The notes under the pieces: generated by a model
Told to the model about the DNA's origin: nothing
Databases searched by the model: none
What the model saw: the letters and a program-made list of their open reading frames with translations, nothing else
Part shown: in pieces, positions 49,440 through 58,201 of the stretch
How positions within the stretch are numbered: position 1 is the first letter of the stretch
Layout of the letters: each line of letters begins with the position of its first letter
From: CAYMTV01 sp964393525
GTDB taxonomy: Bacteria > Patescibacteriota > Microgenomatia > Daviesbacterales > UBA10151
Assembly (NCBI GenBank): GCA_964393525.1
Contig: CAYMTV010000001.1
Coordinates: forward strand, 1 to 64,000
Reading direction: 5' to 3'
Length of the DNA: 64,000 nucleotides
Translations under genes and position numbers: made by a program

Positions 49440-51452
49440 ATGGATTTCATACTCAACAATTTGGCAAATACTTTAATATGGGGTGGGGCGCTTGCCGCAA
49501 CAATTTATGGTTTATTTTTAGGCGGGTGGATCCTAAAGCAGCCCAGGGGTGATGAAAAGATGAATGAAATTGCATCTGCCATTCAACAAGGGGCAGCAGC
49601 TTACCTTACAAGGCAATATACAGTTGTCGGCGTAGTGGCCTTAGTTTTAGCCGCATTGATATTTCAATTCTTCGGTTTAAACAGCGCTTTAGGGTTTATC
49701 GTAGGTAGCGTCTCTTCGGCATTTGCCGGATTGATCGGTATGCTGGTGGCTGTTCGGGCCAACGTCCGTTGTGCAGAAGCTGCCAAAAAAGGCTTGCCTC
49801 AGGCTTTTGAAGTAGCTTTTAAGGGCGGAACTGTTACCGGGTTTCTGGTTGTGGGACTTGCTTTGGCTGCAGTTTACGGATTTTATCAATACAGCCAGGA
49901 TTTGCCTTCACTGATATCCTTGGGTTTTGGAGCTTCGCTTATTTCGGTTTTTGCCAGGCTTGGAGGAGGGATTTATACCAAGGGTGCTGATGTTGGAACG
50001 GATATGGTGGGAAAAGTCGAAGCCGGAATCCCCGAGGATGACCCAAGAAACCCGGGGGTAATTGCCGATCTGGTTGGAGATAATGTTGGAGATGATGCCG
50101 GAATGGCAGCAGATGTTTTTGAAACTTATGTTGTTACGGCAATTGCTGCCATACTTTTGGGTAACTTACTTTTTCCAAGCAGTGGAGTTCCGGTTTTGTC
50201 ATCAATTGTAAATTATCCTTTGAGCTTAATGGCTGTGGCTATTTTTGCCTCAATCATAGGTAGTCTTTTTGTTCGTCTTCAGGGCAAAAAAATTATGGGC
50301 ACCCTTTATCTCGGGTTAATTATTACCGTAGGGCTCTCGGCAGTTTTTTTCTTTCTTGTCACAAATTATTTTGCCGGAGGATTCATAGGTGTTGAGCCCA
50401 TGAACTTGTTTATTTCCACTTTGATCGGATTGGCTGTTACCGGCGGTATGGTTTATATTACCGAGTACTATACCGGGACCCAATATAATCCGGTCAAGCA
50501 CATCGCCGAAGCTTCCAAAACCGGCCACGGAGCTAATATAATAGTTGGTTTAGCTATATCGCTTAAGTCAACTTTTGCACCAATTGTTTTAATCTCAATG
50601 GCAATCCTGTTTGCTTTTTCTCTGGCCGGGTTATATGGTATCGCCCTGGCTGCAGTAGCGATGCTTTCTTTGGCAGGGATAGTTGTGGCAATTGATGCAT
50701 TCGGCCCGATTACCGACAATGCGGGAGGGATTGCCGAAATGTCTTCTCTTCCCACAAAGGTAAGAAATGTAACCGATCCTTTGGATGCTGTCGGAAATAC
50801 CACCAAGGCCGTGACCAAAGGATATGCTATTGCTTCAGCCGGGCTGGCAGCACTGGTTTTGTTTGCAGCGTACGCCCAGGAGCTTGGTGAGGGTGTAGAA
50901 TTTTCCTTGTCCAATCCAAACGTTTTAATCGGACTTTTTATTGGTGGAGCGCTGCCGTACCTTTTTGCTTCCTTTGCAATGGAAGCTGTCGGAAAGGCCG
51001 GAGCTGCTGTGGTGGTTGAGGTAAGAAGACAGTTTAAGACCATTAAGGGGATTATGGAGGGGAAAGCCAAACCGGATTATGCAGCTTGTGTTTCAATAGT
51101 TACTGCCACCGCTCAAAGAGAAATGATTATACCAACCTTAATACCAATAGTGATTCCTGTACTATTAGCTTTGCTTTTAGGTCCTGAAGCTTTAGGGGGA
51201 TTACTTATGGGAGTAATTGTCACCGGGCTTTTTGTGGCACTGTCCATGACTACCGGTGGTGCAGCCTGGGATAATGCCAAAAAATATATTGAATCAGGCC
51301 ATTTTGGAGGCAAAGGATCTTTTGCCCACCAGTCCGCAGTAACAGGGGATACAGTAGGGGATCCATACAAGGACACAGCAGGGCCTGCGATAAATCCCAT
51401 GATTAAAGTTGCAAATATTGTTGCACTACTACTAGTACCCTTTTTAAGATAA
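49440..51452 (+). CDS. hppA: Membrane H+-translocating pyrophosphatase, K+-independent type
   Basis: 670 residues with about 16 membrane helices. Active-site motifs GGGIYTKGADVGTDMVGKVE, DDPRNPGVIADLVGDNVGDD and DNAGGIAEM, and late GDPYKDTAGPAINP are intact. The residue that sets potassium dependence is Lys456 in GNTTKAVTKG, which marks the K+-independent, proton-pumping class. It uses PPi from biosynthesis to build a proton gradient, useful in a fermentative cell. TAGTGT lies 9 nt before the ATG. Confidence 0.97.
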   Translation: MDFILNNLANTLIWGGALAATIYGLFLGGWILKQPRGDEKMNEIASAIQQGAAAYLTRQYTVVGVVALVLAALIFQFFGLNSALGFIVGSVSSAFAGLIGMLVAVRANVRCAEAAKKGLPQAFEVAFKGGTVTGFLVVGLALAAVYGFYQYSQDLPSLISLGFGASLISVFARLGGGIYTKGADVGTDMVGKVEAGIPEDDPRNPGVIADLVGDNVGDDAGMAADVFETYVVTAIAAILLGNLLFPSSGVPVLSSIVNYPLSLMAVAIFASIIGSLFVRLQGKKIMGTLYLGLIITVGLSAVFFFLVTNYFAGGFIGVEPMNLFISTLIGLAVTGGMVYITEYYTGTQYNPVKHIAEASKTGHGANIIVGLAISLKSTFAPIVLISMAILFAFSLAGLYGIALAAVAMLSLAGIVVAIDAFGPITDNAGGIAEMSSLPTKVRNVTDPLDAVGNTTKAVTKGYAIASAGLAALVLFAAYAQELGEGVEFSLSNPNVLIGLFIGGALPYLFASFAMEAVGKAGAAVVVEVRRQFKTIKGIMEGKAKPDYAACVSIVTATAQREMIIPTLIPIVIPVLLALLLGPEALGGLLMGVIVTGLFVALSMTTGGAAWDNAKKYIESGHFGGKGSFAHQSAVTGDTVGDPYKDTAGPAINPMIKVANIVALLLVPFLR

Positions 51453-51453
51453 A

Positions 51454-51825
51454 TTAGGGGTTTTCCAGAAATTCCTCGATTCTATTTACTAAATCTTGAG
51501 GTGTTAACCTCTCCTTTAACAAGAAACCCTTGGCGCCCTGCTTTAAGACCTCAGTAATCAGTTTCTCCTGATCGCTTGATGCTAAAATAACCACCGGGAT
51601 ATTTTGAGTTTGGGGGTTTTGTTTCAATTGCTCTACAAGATTTGTGCTATTTGCTCGGATAGCCATAATATCTATTAGAATAATGCTGGGATTTGTTAGA
51701 GAAAACTGCAAAAGTTCCTCCTCATTTTTAGCAGTAACTACCTCAAAATTGGCATTGTTTAGAGCCTGCATATAAATTTCAAGCAAAAAAGGCGAGTCTT
51801 CAAATAGCAAAATTTTTCTTCGCAT
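51454..51825 (-). CDS. Receiver-only response regulator
   Basis: 123 residues, a single CheY-like receiver: LLFEDSPF acidic pair, phospho-acceptor Asp in SIILIDIMA, and Lys in GFLLKERLT. No output domain. It starts 4 nt after the histidine kinase stop, so the pair is co-transcribed. ATG 51825 begins the receiver; the longer reading frame to 52095 lies within the kinase gene. Confidence 0.9.
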   Translation of the reverse strand: MRRKILLFEDSPFLLEIYMQALNNANFEVVTAKNEEELLQFSLTNPSIILIDIMAIRANSTNLVEQLKQNPQTQNIPVVILASSDQEKLITEVLKQGAKGFLLKERLTPQDLVNRIEEFLENP

Positions 51826-51829
51826 ATTT

Positions 51830-53389
51830 TTAAGAGTGTAAATTAATTGCGTTTTGGTCAGATAATTGCCTGGTTTGGATTGCAACAGGTAGACTAAAGC
51901 TAAAGGTAGAGCCCCGCCCGAGTTCTGATTGGACCCAAATCCTGCCTTTATGAAGTTCAACAATTGCTTTAGAAATATAAAGCCCCAAGCCTGTTCCAAC
52001 AACGTTTTGCTCCAGTTTTCCGGAGGCCCTAAAGAATTTAGTGAAAAGATGCGGGATTGCATCTTTGGCGATTCCCTGACCTGTGTCCGTGACATGAGTT
52101 ATGACATCATTGCTAATGTGCTCAAGCCAGACCTGGATTTGTCCTCCTGAGGGAGTATAATTTATGGCATTGGCGATTAAGTTATTTACGACCTCGCTAA
52201 TTCTCATCTGGTCGGCTTGAATGAAAGGAATAGGGGTGGCGGGTTTAATAAATGACAGGGTAATTCTTTTATCAGATGCCCGAATTATAAAGTCGTGGAC
52301 TGTCTGGTCAACAAAAGCGACCCAATCCAAAGGCTGGGCTGAAATTGTTATCGCTCCCCGTTCGATTCTGGAGACGTTTAGAAGATTTTCAACTAAAGCC
52401 GACAACTTCTGGGCGGAGATGCCGATTCTATCCAGAAGCATTTTTTGATCGGTATTAAATCCTTTACCGTATTCTTCAATAAAAACCTGAAGGTAGCCCT
52501 TAATAGAGGTTAATGGGGTTCTTAGTTCATGTGCCGCGACAGATACAAAGTCAACCTTCATCTTATCCAGCTGCTTATTTTCCGAAACATCATGCAAGTT
52601 TATGATATGACCGATATCATTCCCTCTGCTATCTTGCATAATAAAAGAGGCAAGATCGACAAATATCTCCTTTCTTTTTTCGCTGTTTTTTAAATCATCC
52701 AAGGTTGGGTAGTCCTGAAAGGGTTTTGTAGGTTTAACGTGTTCATGAAGCAAGTCCCGGTCTAAAAGTTTAACCCCTTTTCTAAAAAAAGCGGTTTGAT
52801 TTAAATTGGTTCCAGGGCAATATATTGAGGGGTCTATATCCAAACTGTTTTCTATAAACCGGATCACTTCATTGATTGGCTTTCCGATAACTTCTCCGGT
52901 TGACCAACCGGTTAATTTTTCCGCAGCTTTATTAAAAACCATTACTTGACGGTTTAGGTTAAGAGCGATGATCGGGTCTATCGCATAGTCCAAAGAGAAA
53001 GCCAGGATGTTCCTTTCCGAGAAGATCCGGTTTTGGTTTTGAGCAGTATTTTGTAGCTTTTTATTTACAGTATCAATTAAGTTATTGATGGAATTTGCCA
53101 AATCTTCCAGCTCGTCCTGGGTTTTAAGATTAATTTTGTAGTCAAAGTGGCCCTTTGATAATAGATCTGCGCCCTCAGCCAAATTTCTAATAGGACTTAT
53201 GAAAATAGTTACCAGACCAACACCGGTAAGTAAAACAACTGTTAGAATTATCAATATATCCAAAGTAGCAATCCCGGTTAGGTTAAAATTTGCCAAAATC
53301 AGAGTAACTATTGAGATCAAAAGAAACAAAACCAAAAGTTTGATCTTTAGGCTGAAAAAGTGTTTGGCTTTTTTGAGGTTTGGGTCCAC
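51830..53389 (-). CDS. HAMP-PAS sensor histidine kinase
   Basis: 519 residues. Two helices (about 17-33 and 42-63) with almost no periplasmic loop, HAMP (about 65-115), PAS (about 125-275), HisKA with AAHELRTPLTS, and HATPase with NNLIANAINYTPSGG, DTGQGIAKDA and GTGLGLYISKAI. It senses within the membrane or through PAS. Middle gene of the minus-strand RR-HK-RR operon. Confidence 0.95.
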   Translation of the reverse strand: MDPNLKKAKHFFSLKIKLLVLFLLISIVTLILANFNLTGIATLDILIILTVVLLTGVGLVTIFISPIRNLAEGADLLSKGHFDYKINLKTQDELEDLANSINNLIDTVNKKLQNTAQNQNRIFSERNILAFSLDYAIDPIIALNLNRQVMVFNKAAEKLTGWSTGEVIGKPINEVIRFIENSLDIDPSIYCPGTNLNQTAFFRKGVKLLDRDLLHEHVKPTKPFQDYPTLDDLKNSEKRKEIFVDLASFIMQDSRGNDIGHIINLHDVSENKQLDKMKVDFVSVAAHELRTPLTSIKGYLQVFIEEYGKGFNTDQKMLLDRIGISAQKLSALVENLLNVSRIERGAITISAQPLDWVAFVDQTVHDFIIRASDKRITLSFIKPATPIPFIQADQMRISEVVNNLIANAINYTPSGGQIQVWLEHISNDVITHVTDTGQGIAKDAIPHLFTKFFRASGKLEQNVVGTGLGLYISKAIVELHKGRIWVQSELGRGSTFSFSLPVAIQTRQLSDQNAINLHS

Positions 53390-53437
53390 AATTTGATTTT
53401 AACAGGCATGAAATTTAACAACAAGACAGCGGAAGGA

Positions 53438-53881
53438 TCAAGTAGGTTGATTTTGAGGTTTTTGAGGCTCCAGGGCTTTTTTAACTTCTGCCAGGACCTG
53501 ATCCGGGGTATACGCTGCTTTAATTAGGTAACCCTGGGCTCCAAGCTGAAACCCCTCTTTTATAACAGTATCCTGCCCTAAGTTTGTTAAAAGCAAGACA
53601 ACCATAGAGGAATTCGGGTTTTTGACTTTCCATTGTCTTAGTACCTCAAGCCCGTTTATACCAGGTAGCATGATATCCAAAAGCAGAAGGTCAAATTGTT
53701 CTTCGGAAAGAGTCTGCAGTCCGGCGGTTCCGTCGTTAACAGTTTTTACCAGATAACCTGCTTTGGTTAGTTGTCTGGCGTATAAATCAGCAATAAAAAT
53801 CTCATCCTCAATTATTAGTATCTTCCTTTGAGCTTGGGGGGGTGGAACTGTTGGGGTTTGGGGCGGAGCATCAGGTGGCAT
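53438..53881 (-). CDS. Receiver-only response regulator with Pro-rich N-terminus
   Basis: 147 residues: a Pro-rich lead (about 1-18), then a receiver with LIIEDEIF, Asp in LLLLDIMLPGINGLEVLRQW, LTN and Lys in GYLIKAAYT. No DNA-binding domain. On the minus strand TTGACA (53915-53920), 17 bp and TACCTT (53892-53897) form the operon promoter, placing the start at ATG 53881 with a leader of a few bases. Confidence 0.92.
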   Translation of the reverse strand: MPPDAPPQTPTVPPPQAQRKILIIEDEIFIADLYARQLTKAGYLVKTVNDGTAGLQTLSEEQFDLLLLDIMLPGINGLEVLRQWKVKNPNSSMVVLLLTNLGQDTVIKEGFQLGAQGYLIKAAYTPDQVLAEVKKALEPQKPQNQPT

Positions 53882-53976
53882 AGTACTATTCAAGGTAGTA
53901 AGTTTTAGCCTATTTGTCAACCCAAGGTTTTAATAGAATCCTATAGTTTGAAGAATTATTTGTTTAGGTATATAAT

Positions 53977-53998
53977 TGTTCACAATTAATTGTGAACA
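53977..53998. promoter_or_regulatory. 22-bp perfect palindrome, operator of the M41-like gene
   Basis: Half-site TGTTCACAATT, fully symmetric, covering the -35 hexamer TGAACA (53993-53998). A further half-site TTTCACAAT lies at 54007-54015 next to the -10. Confidence 0.75.
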
Positions 53999-54021
53999 GA
54001 TTTATTGTTTCACAATATAAT
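53993..54021 (+). promoter_or_regulatory. Leaderless promoter of the M41-like gene
   Basis: TGAACA (53993-53998), 17 bp, TATAAT (54016-54021), 6 nt to ATG 54028. Confidence 0.78.
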
Positions 54022-54027
54022 TTGGAT

Positions 54028-54684
54028 ATGAGTATAGAGATAAAAATCAGACCGGGGATTACGGAAATTGCTGCTGGGGTAAAAGCCAAAGTAGGACTTC
54101 TTAGGCGAAAATTGAGAGATGCGAGCGAAACTGCTCTTCATGAAACAGAACACCTCCTAACATTATTACTAAGAAGAAAGGGATTTAGAAGAGCTACAAT
54201 TAATCCCGGGCCAGGATATCTTGGAATGGTTGAGCCATACGAGTATGATGCGCCTTCCTTTGCAGCGCCTGCTGCAAGGTGCCGAGGTGGCGTAGGGCAT
54301 GATTTGGCTGTTGTTGCAGCTATGGGAGATGATATTGGTATTGCAAAGTCAGTAGCCAACAGCACCTTAGCTGGAAACGAAAGAAAATTGCTTGTTGTCG
54401 CTTCCAGACTAGAGGAAGAAGGTGAAATTACCCAAACTGATGCAGAGAGAGCTATAGATGATGATGCAAACCCCTTTGCTCGAATTGAGATATTAGGACC
54501 TAATGTAAATAGGAAATTTGAACAAAAAACTTGGGAACAGGAAGGGCATTTAGTAAGTATTGAGTTAGCGGATTTTGAATTAGATAGCCATCCATTGGCA
54601 GAAAAAGTGAACGGAAATATATTAACCTTCAGACCGAGAACCGGTGTTCATCGTTGGCAAGAACCGGAACTGAAAGTTGGCTAG
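54028..54684 (+). CDS. Stand-alone FtsH (M41)-like metallopeptidase domain protein
   Basis: 218 residues without membrane helix or AAA domain. HETEH at 38-42 is a zinc HExxH site in the context ETALHETEHLLTLLLRRKG, close to the HEAGHAL helix of the FtsH peptidase, followed by RRATINPGPGYLGMVEPYE (FtsH: VTIIPRG..LGYT) and VGHDLAVVAAM, where Asp92 could be the third zinc ligand (FtsH: SNDLxxAT). Family assignment rests on these three blocks. ATG 54028 is preferred; the earlier GTG lies in the operator. Likely repressor-controlled. Confidence 0.7.
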   Translation: MSIEIKIRPGITEIAAGVKAKVGLLRRKLRDASETALHETEHLLTLLLRRKGFRRATINPGPGYLGMVEPYEYDAPSFAAPAARCRGGVGHDLAVVAAMGDDIGIAKSVANSTLAGNERKLLVVASRLEEEGEITQTDAERAIDDDANPFARIEILGPNVNRKFEQKTWEQEGHLVSIELADFELDSHPLAEKVNGNILTFRPRTGVHRWQEPELKVG

Positions 54685-54758
54685 TACCGCGTACGGGAGT
54701 CGAACCCGTGATTTCATGGATGAGAACCATGTGTCCTAGGCCACTAGACGAACGCGGC
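54685..54758 (-). tRNA. tRNA-Glu (CTC)
   Basis: 74 nt on the minus strand. Acceptor GCCGCGT/ACGCGGT (G1-U72 wobble), D stem GTCT/GGAC with the TTCGTCTAGTGGCCTAGGAC segment typical of tRNA-Glu, anticodon stem CATGG/CCATG with loop TTCTCAT (anticodon CTC), T stem ACGGG/CCCGT, discriminator A; CCA not encoded. Confidence 0.95.
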
Positions 54759-54793
54759 AAGTCAAACTTGCCAGCCGAGTTTGACTCGGCGGC
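54757..54793. repeat. 37-bp double-hairpin repeat, copy 1
   Basis: Two adjacent stems, GGCAAGT-CAA-ACTTGCC and GCCGAGT-TTG-ACTCGGC; AGTCAAACT and AGTTTGACT can also pair across. It abuts the 5' end of tRNA-Glu. Identical to 55697-55733, and the flank AATTTTAACAAAT is shared too. Confidence 0.8.
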
Positions 54794-54837
54794 GTAGAGT
54801 AAATTTTAACAAATTTCTTGGTTTTATTCTAATAGAG

Positions 54838-55584
54838 TTAATATTTTAAAGGTGGGGTTTTTGGAAATGGTCTTCTATTTTCTGGAAGGAGATCAGCGAT
54901 ACTTGTTTGAATTAATAAAGCAGGCTGGGATAATTGCTTTAAATATTCTTCTTCTGAAAGAGATCTTCTTTGTTTTCTTAAATCATGCCATGGACTTAAA
55001 TCTAAGTTTGGTCCAGTTTTGACAATAATTTTTTCTGGTTTAGGTAATATAGCTCCTGGAGGTAAAGCTTCATATGTTCCAATTTGGACTAAGGGAAATG
55101 ATGGTGTGCCTTGTCTGGAAGCTTCAATAGCGAGTAACACTAGAGTCTGATTCATGGAGCCTAATCTTCCGCTCCTGCTTCTAGTACCTTCGGGTGCTAT
55201 ACATATAGTTCTCCCGTGTCTTAATTCATCCAAGATCCTTCTCACGGCGGCTAGATCCTGGCCATTTCTATTAACATAAATGGCACCCCATTGATTTAAC
55301 ATCCAGCCAACAACTGGAATTTTTCCCATAGATTCTTTTACAACCATGGTTGTGGTGGGGTTGTGATAGGGATCAGCTACCATTGAGGCAATTGTATCAA
55401 GTAAGCTAAAATGAGAGGTAAGAGCAATAGCCGGGCCTTTCTTTGGTAAACTGGGATCAAAGTCAACTTCCAGTTTATGGTAAAAGCTCATATAAGCTCC
55501 CAAGACTCCTTTCATTATTTTTTGGGCTGGTTTGTCTAAATTTGGATTTGGTTGTTTGGAAGTTGGATTTAGTCTTTCACCCAT
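54838..55584 (-). CDS. plsC: 1-acyl-glycerol-3-phosphate acyltransferase-like protein
   Basis: 248 residues of the PlsC family: the HX4D site in LTSHFSLLDTIASM, GAIYVNRNGQD, and the phosphate-binding APEGTRSRSGRLG. It transfers acyl chains to lysophosphatidate or a similar lipid at the membrane. Many CPR bacteria lack full lipid synthesis, so it may re-acylate scavenged lipids. Single gene between the two copies of the 37-bp repeat. Confidence 0.9.
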   Translation of the reverse strand: MGERLNPTSKQPNPNLDKPAQKIMKGVLGAYMSFYHKLEVDFDPSLPKKGPAIALTSHFSLLDTIASMVADPYHNPTTTMVVKESMGKIPVVGWMLNQWGAIYVNRNGQDLAAVRRILDELRHGRTICIAPEGTRSRSGRLGSMNQTLVLLAIEASRQGTPSFPLVQIGTYEALPPGAILPKPEKIIVKTGPNLDLSPWHDLRKQRRSLSEEEYLKQLSQPALLIQTSIADLLPENRRPFPKTPPLKY

Positions 55585-55628
55585 AATGACTTAAGGCAAT
55601 TTTGAAATTGTAACATAGTATCTCCACC

Positions 55629-55733
55629 CTCGGGGTGAATTAGGTTCACACTCGGGATCCTCGATCCCGACTGTGTCGTGGATCGGGAACGAACCAGCAA
55701 GTCAAACTTGCCAGCCGAGTTTGACTCGGCGGC
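55629..55733. repeat. Cluster of hairpins with copy 2 of the 37-bp repeat
   Basis: In order: CACCC-TCG-GGGTG, TCGGGATC-CTC-GATCCCGA, and the 37-bp element 55697-55733 identical to 54757-54793. GGTTC and GAACC bracket the middle. No gene; the short reading frame across it is not credible. Confidence 0.75.
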
Positions 55734-55802
55734 TTGAGAGAACAATTTTAACAAATCTGAGCGTATCTTTCATCTTAGCTTCAAAAAATATATACTTTAG
55801 CA

Positions 55803-57539
55803 ATGTATTGGGCGGATAAAGTTGCACAGGAAATAATTAGTTCTGGAAAATACAAACCCTACTGGGTGGATGATATGAAAACCCCATCCGGGCAAATTCA
55901 TGTGGGGTCTTTACGTGGAGTTTTAGTGCATGATTTTATATATAAGTCATTAATTCATGAGGGTATAGATGCAAAATTTACTTATGTTTTTGAGGACCAT
56001 GACCCCCTAGATGAAATTTCACACAATTTGGACAGAAAAGAATGGGAGAAATATTTAGGACAACCTTTATTTACCGTCCCTTCTCCTGATGGAGATAAAG
56101 AAAAAAACTTTGCCCAGCATTTTTCTTTAGAATTTAAAGATGTCTTTAACTCCGCCGGAGCTAATCCTGAAATTATTTGGGTAAGTGATTTGTATAAGTC
56201 TGGCAGAATGAATGATGGGATAAAAAAATGTTTGGATAATGCTGACATCATAAGGAGCATTTATGAAGAGCTTTACAAAAAACCATTACCCAAAAATTGG
56301 TACCCGTTTAAAATGGTTTGTCCTCAGTGCGGAAAAGAAGCAACAACCGATGTAACAAATTGGGATGGTCAGGAAGTTACTTTTAGCTGTGAGATTGAAG
56401 GAATTTCCTGGACTAATGGATGTGGTTTTTCCGGTAAAGCCTCTCCTTTTTCAGGCGATGGAAAATATGTGGGAAAACTTCCCTGGAAAGTTGAATGGCC
56501 AGTTAAATGGCAGGTCATTGGTGTCACAATTGAGGGAGCTGGAAAAGATCATATGAGCGCAGGAGGGTCCCATGATGTTGCCAAACTGATTTGTGAAAGA
56601 GTTTTGGATTATTCTGTGCCCTTTCCGTTAGCTTACGAATTTTTCTTAATTGGTGGAAAAAAGATGTCTTCCTCTAAAGGGCTTGGAACTCCGGCAATTG
56701 AGATTGCAAAGATACTTCCAAATTACCTGGTGAGATTTTTATTTGCCAGAACCGATTACAGACAGGCAATAGAGTTTAATCCGCAAGGGACTATGGCAAT
56801 TCCGGATCTATTTGATGAATACGACAGATGTTATAACCGCTTCACCAAAACCCCGGACTTTAGTCTGGGCGATGCAGGCGAAGCAAAGGTTAAAGCTTCC
56901 GCGGCCAATAAGCTGCGAATCGGTTTAAGCTTAAATCATAAGAATACCGCAGACTCTAAGCCCGCGGAAGCTTATAAAGCATATATAGATTCATCGGATG
57001 AAACTTTAGCCAGAACTTTTGAGATGTCACATATTGGGGAGTTTCCTCCCAAAGAAAAGACATTTTTACCGCGGTTTAGGGATGTTGTAAATTACTTGCA
57101 GCAGCCGACAATTGATTTGTATAAAAAATTTGAAGAGATAAAAGGTAGGTCCTTAAATGGGACAGAAGAAAAAATATTAAAAGACAGAGAAAAATATGGA
57201 AAAATTTGGCTGGAAAATTATGCCCCAATTGAATTTAAAATCCAACTTTCAGATAAAATACCGGAGCAAGCTAAAGGTTTATCAGAAGGCCAGAAAAAAT
57301 ACTTAACTAAAGTTATAGATTTAATTGAGGATATTGGAGATGGAGATGAGCTTCAGCAGGCTTTATATAATCTTTCCAAAGAAATGGGTATTAATACAAA
57401 AGAAGCATTTTCGGCGATATATCTTGTAACAATCGGTAAAGAATTTGGACCAAAAGCCGGGCATTTTTTACTTCAATACCCCAAAGAAAAAATTATTACA
57501 AGGTTTCAAGAAGCTACTGGAGACTTATTTAAGTCGTAG
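55803..57539 (+). CDS. lysK: Class I lysyl-tRNA synthetase (archaeal type)
   Basis: 578 residues. Class I core with TPSGQIHVGSLRG as HIGH motif and KKMSSSKG as KMSKS motif, a Cys4 zinc insertion (CPQCGKE, later CEIEGISWTNGCGF), and a helical anticodon domain. It replaces the common class II LysRS; class I LysRS occurs in most archaea and scattered bacteria. TATACT (55791-55796) ends 6 nt before the ATG: leaderless. Confidence 0.95.
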   Translation: MYWADKVAQEIISSGKYKPYWVDDMKTPSGQIHVGSLRGVLVHDFIYKSLIHEGIDAKFTYVFEDHDPLDEISHNLDRKEWEKYLGQPLFTVPSPDGDKEKNFAQHFSLEFKDVFNSAGANPEIIWVSDLYKSGRMNDGIKKCLDNADIIRSIYEELYKKPLPKNWYPFKMVCPQCGKEATTDVTNWDGQEVTFSCEIEGISWTNGCGFSGKASPFSGDGKYVGKLPWKVEWPVKWQVIGVTIEGAGKDHMSAGGSHDVAKLICERVLDYSVPFPLAYEFFLIGGKKMSSSKGLGTPAIEIAKILPNYLVRFLFARTDYRQAIEFNPQGTMAIPDLFDEYDRCYNRFTKTPDFSLGDAGEAKVKASAANKLRIGLSLNHKNTADSKPAEAYKAYIDSSDETLARTFEMSHIGEFPPKEKTFLPRFRDVVNYLQQPTIDLYKKFEEIKGRSLNGTEEKILKDREKYGKIWLENYAPIEFKIQLSDKIPEQAKGLSEGQKKYLTKVIDLIEDIGDGDELQQALYNLSKEMGINTKEAFSAIYLVTIGKEFGPKAGHFLLQYPKEKIITRFQEATGDLFKS

Positions 57540-57577
57540 CGCAACTCTTATGCACGTGCATATTATTTGAGCAATGA
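57540..57577. promoter_or_regulatory. Shared palindromic site, copy B
   Basis: 38 bp, 30 identical to 35986-36023; core palindrome TATGCACGTGCATA. It begins one base after the lysK stop and ends 25 nt before ATG 57603. Confidence 0.6.
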
Positions 57578-57602
57578 AGAAAATTATAAAAGGATTTTTA
57601 AG

Positions 57603-58187
57603 ATGAAAAGAGAACAAGCGTACAAGTTACTTAAAGAGATGATTAAGTATCCTAATTTAATTAAACATGGTTTGGCTGTGGAGGCAATCATGAGAGAGCT
57701 ATGTAATTATTTGAAACCCCAACATCCCGAACAACCCCAAAGTGAGTTTATAGAAGAAGAATGGGCAGTTGTTGGACTTTTGCATGATGCGGATTATGAA
57801 CTGGTGGAAAAGGATCCGACAAAACACACCTTGGTGACCGAAGAAAAGTTAAAACCTATGGGTGTTTCGGATAGGATTATTAATGGGATAAAAGCTCATC
57901 ATGATGGGATTAAAGATAGTAGGGATAATTTTTTAGAAAAAGCAGTATATGCGGCTGATGATATAACCGGGTTAATAACTGCTGTTACTCTGGTACGCCC
58001 CGATAAGAAACTTTCCTCTGTAACTGTAGATTCGGTAATGAAAAAATTTGACCAAAAAGCTTTTGCTGCAGGCGCAAAAAGGGAACAGATAAAAAAGGGG
58101 TGTGAGGAACTTGGAATTCCGTTGGAAGAATTTATAGGAATTTCCCTAAAAGCTATGCAGGGGATTGCAATAGAATTAGGATTGTAA
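57603..58187 (+). CDS. HD-domain phosphohydrolase
   Basis: 194 residues. HD-fold with His in IKHGLAVEAIMREL, the HD pair in VGLLHDADYEL, His in IKAHHDG and Asp in AADDITG, enough for a metal-dependent phosphohydrolase. The substrate may be a nucleotide. AAGGA 9-13 nt before ATG 57603 is a proper ribosome site; the in-frame TTG at 57567 lies in the palindromic site. Confidence 0.88.
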   Translation: MKREQAYKLLKEMIKYPNLIKHGLAVEAIMRELCNYLKPQHPEQPQSEFIEEEWAVVGLLHDADYELVEKDPTKHTLVTEEKLKPMGVSDRIINGIKAHHDGIKDSRDNFLEKAVYAADDITGLITAVTLVRPDKKLSSVTVDSVMKKFDQKAFAAGAKREQIKKGCEELGIPLEEFIGISLKAMQGIAIELGL

Positions 58188-58201
58188 TAAATTCTTCAGA
58201 G

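Noticed and set aside
51826..52095. N-terminal extension of the receiver at 51454
   Set aside because: The extension is the kinase gene in another frame; the receiver fold begins at ATG 51825.
55569..55754. 61-residue minus-strand reading frame
   Set aside because: Runs through the hairpin cluster and the 37-bp repeat; no protein character and no start signal.
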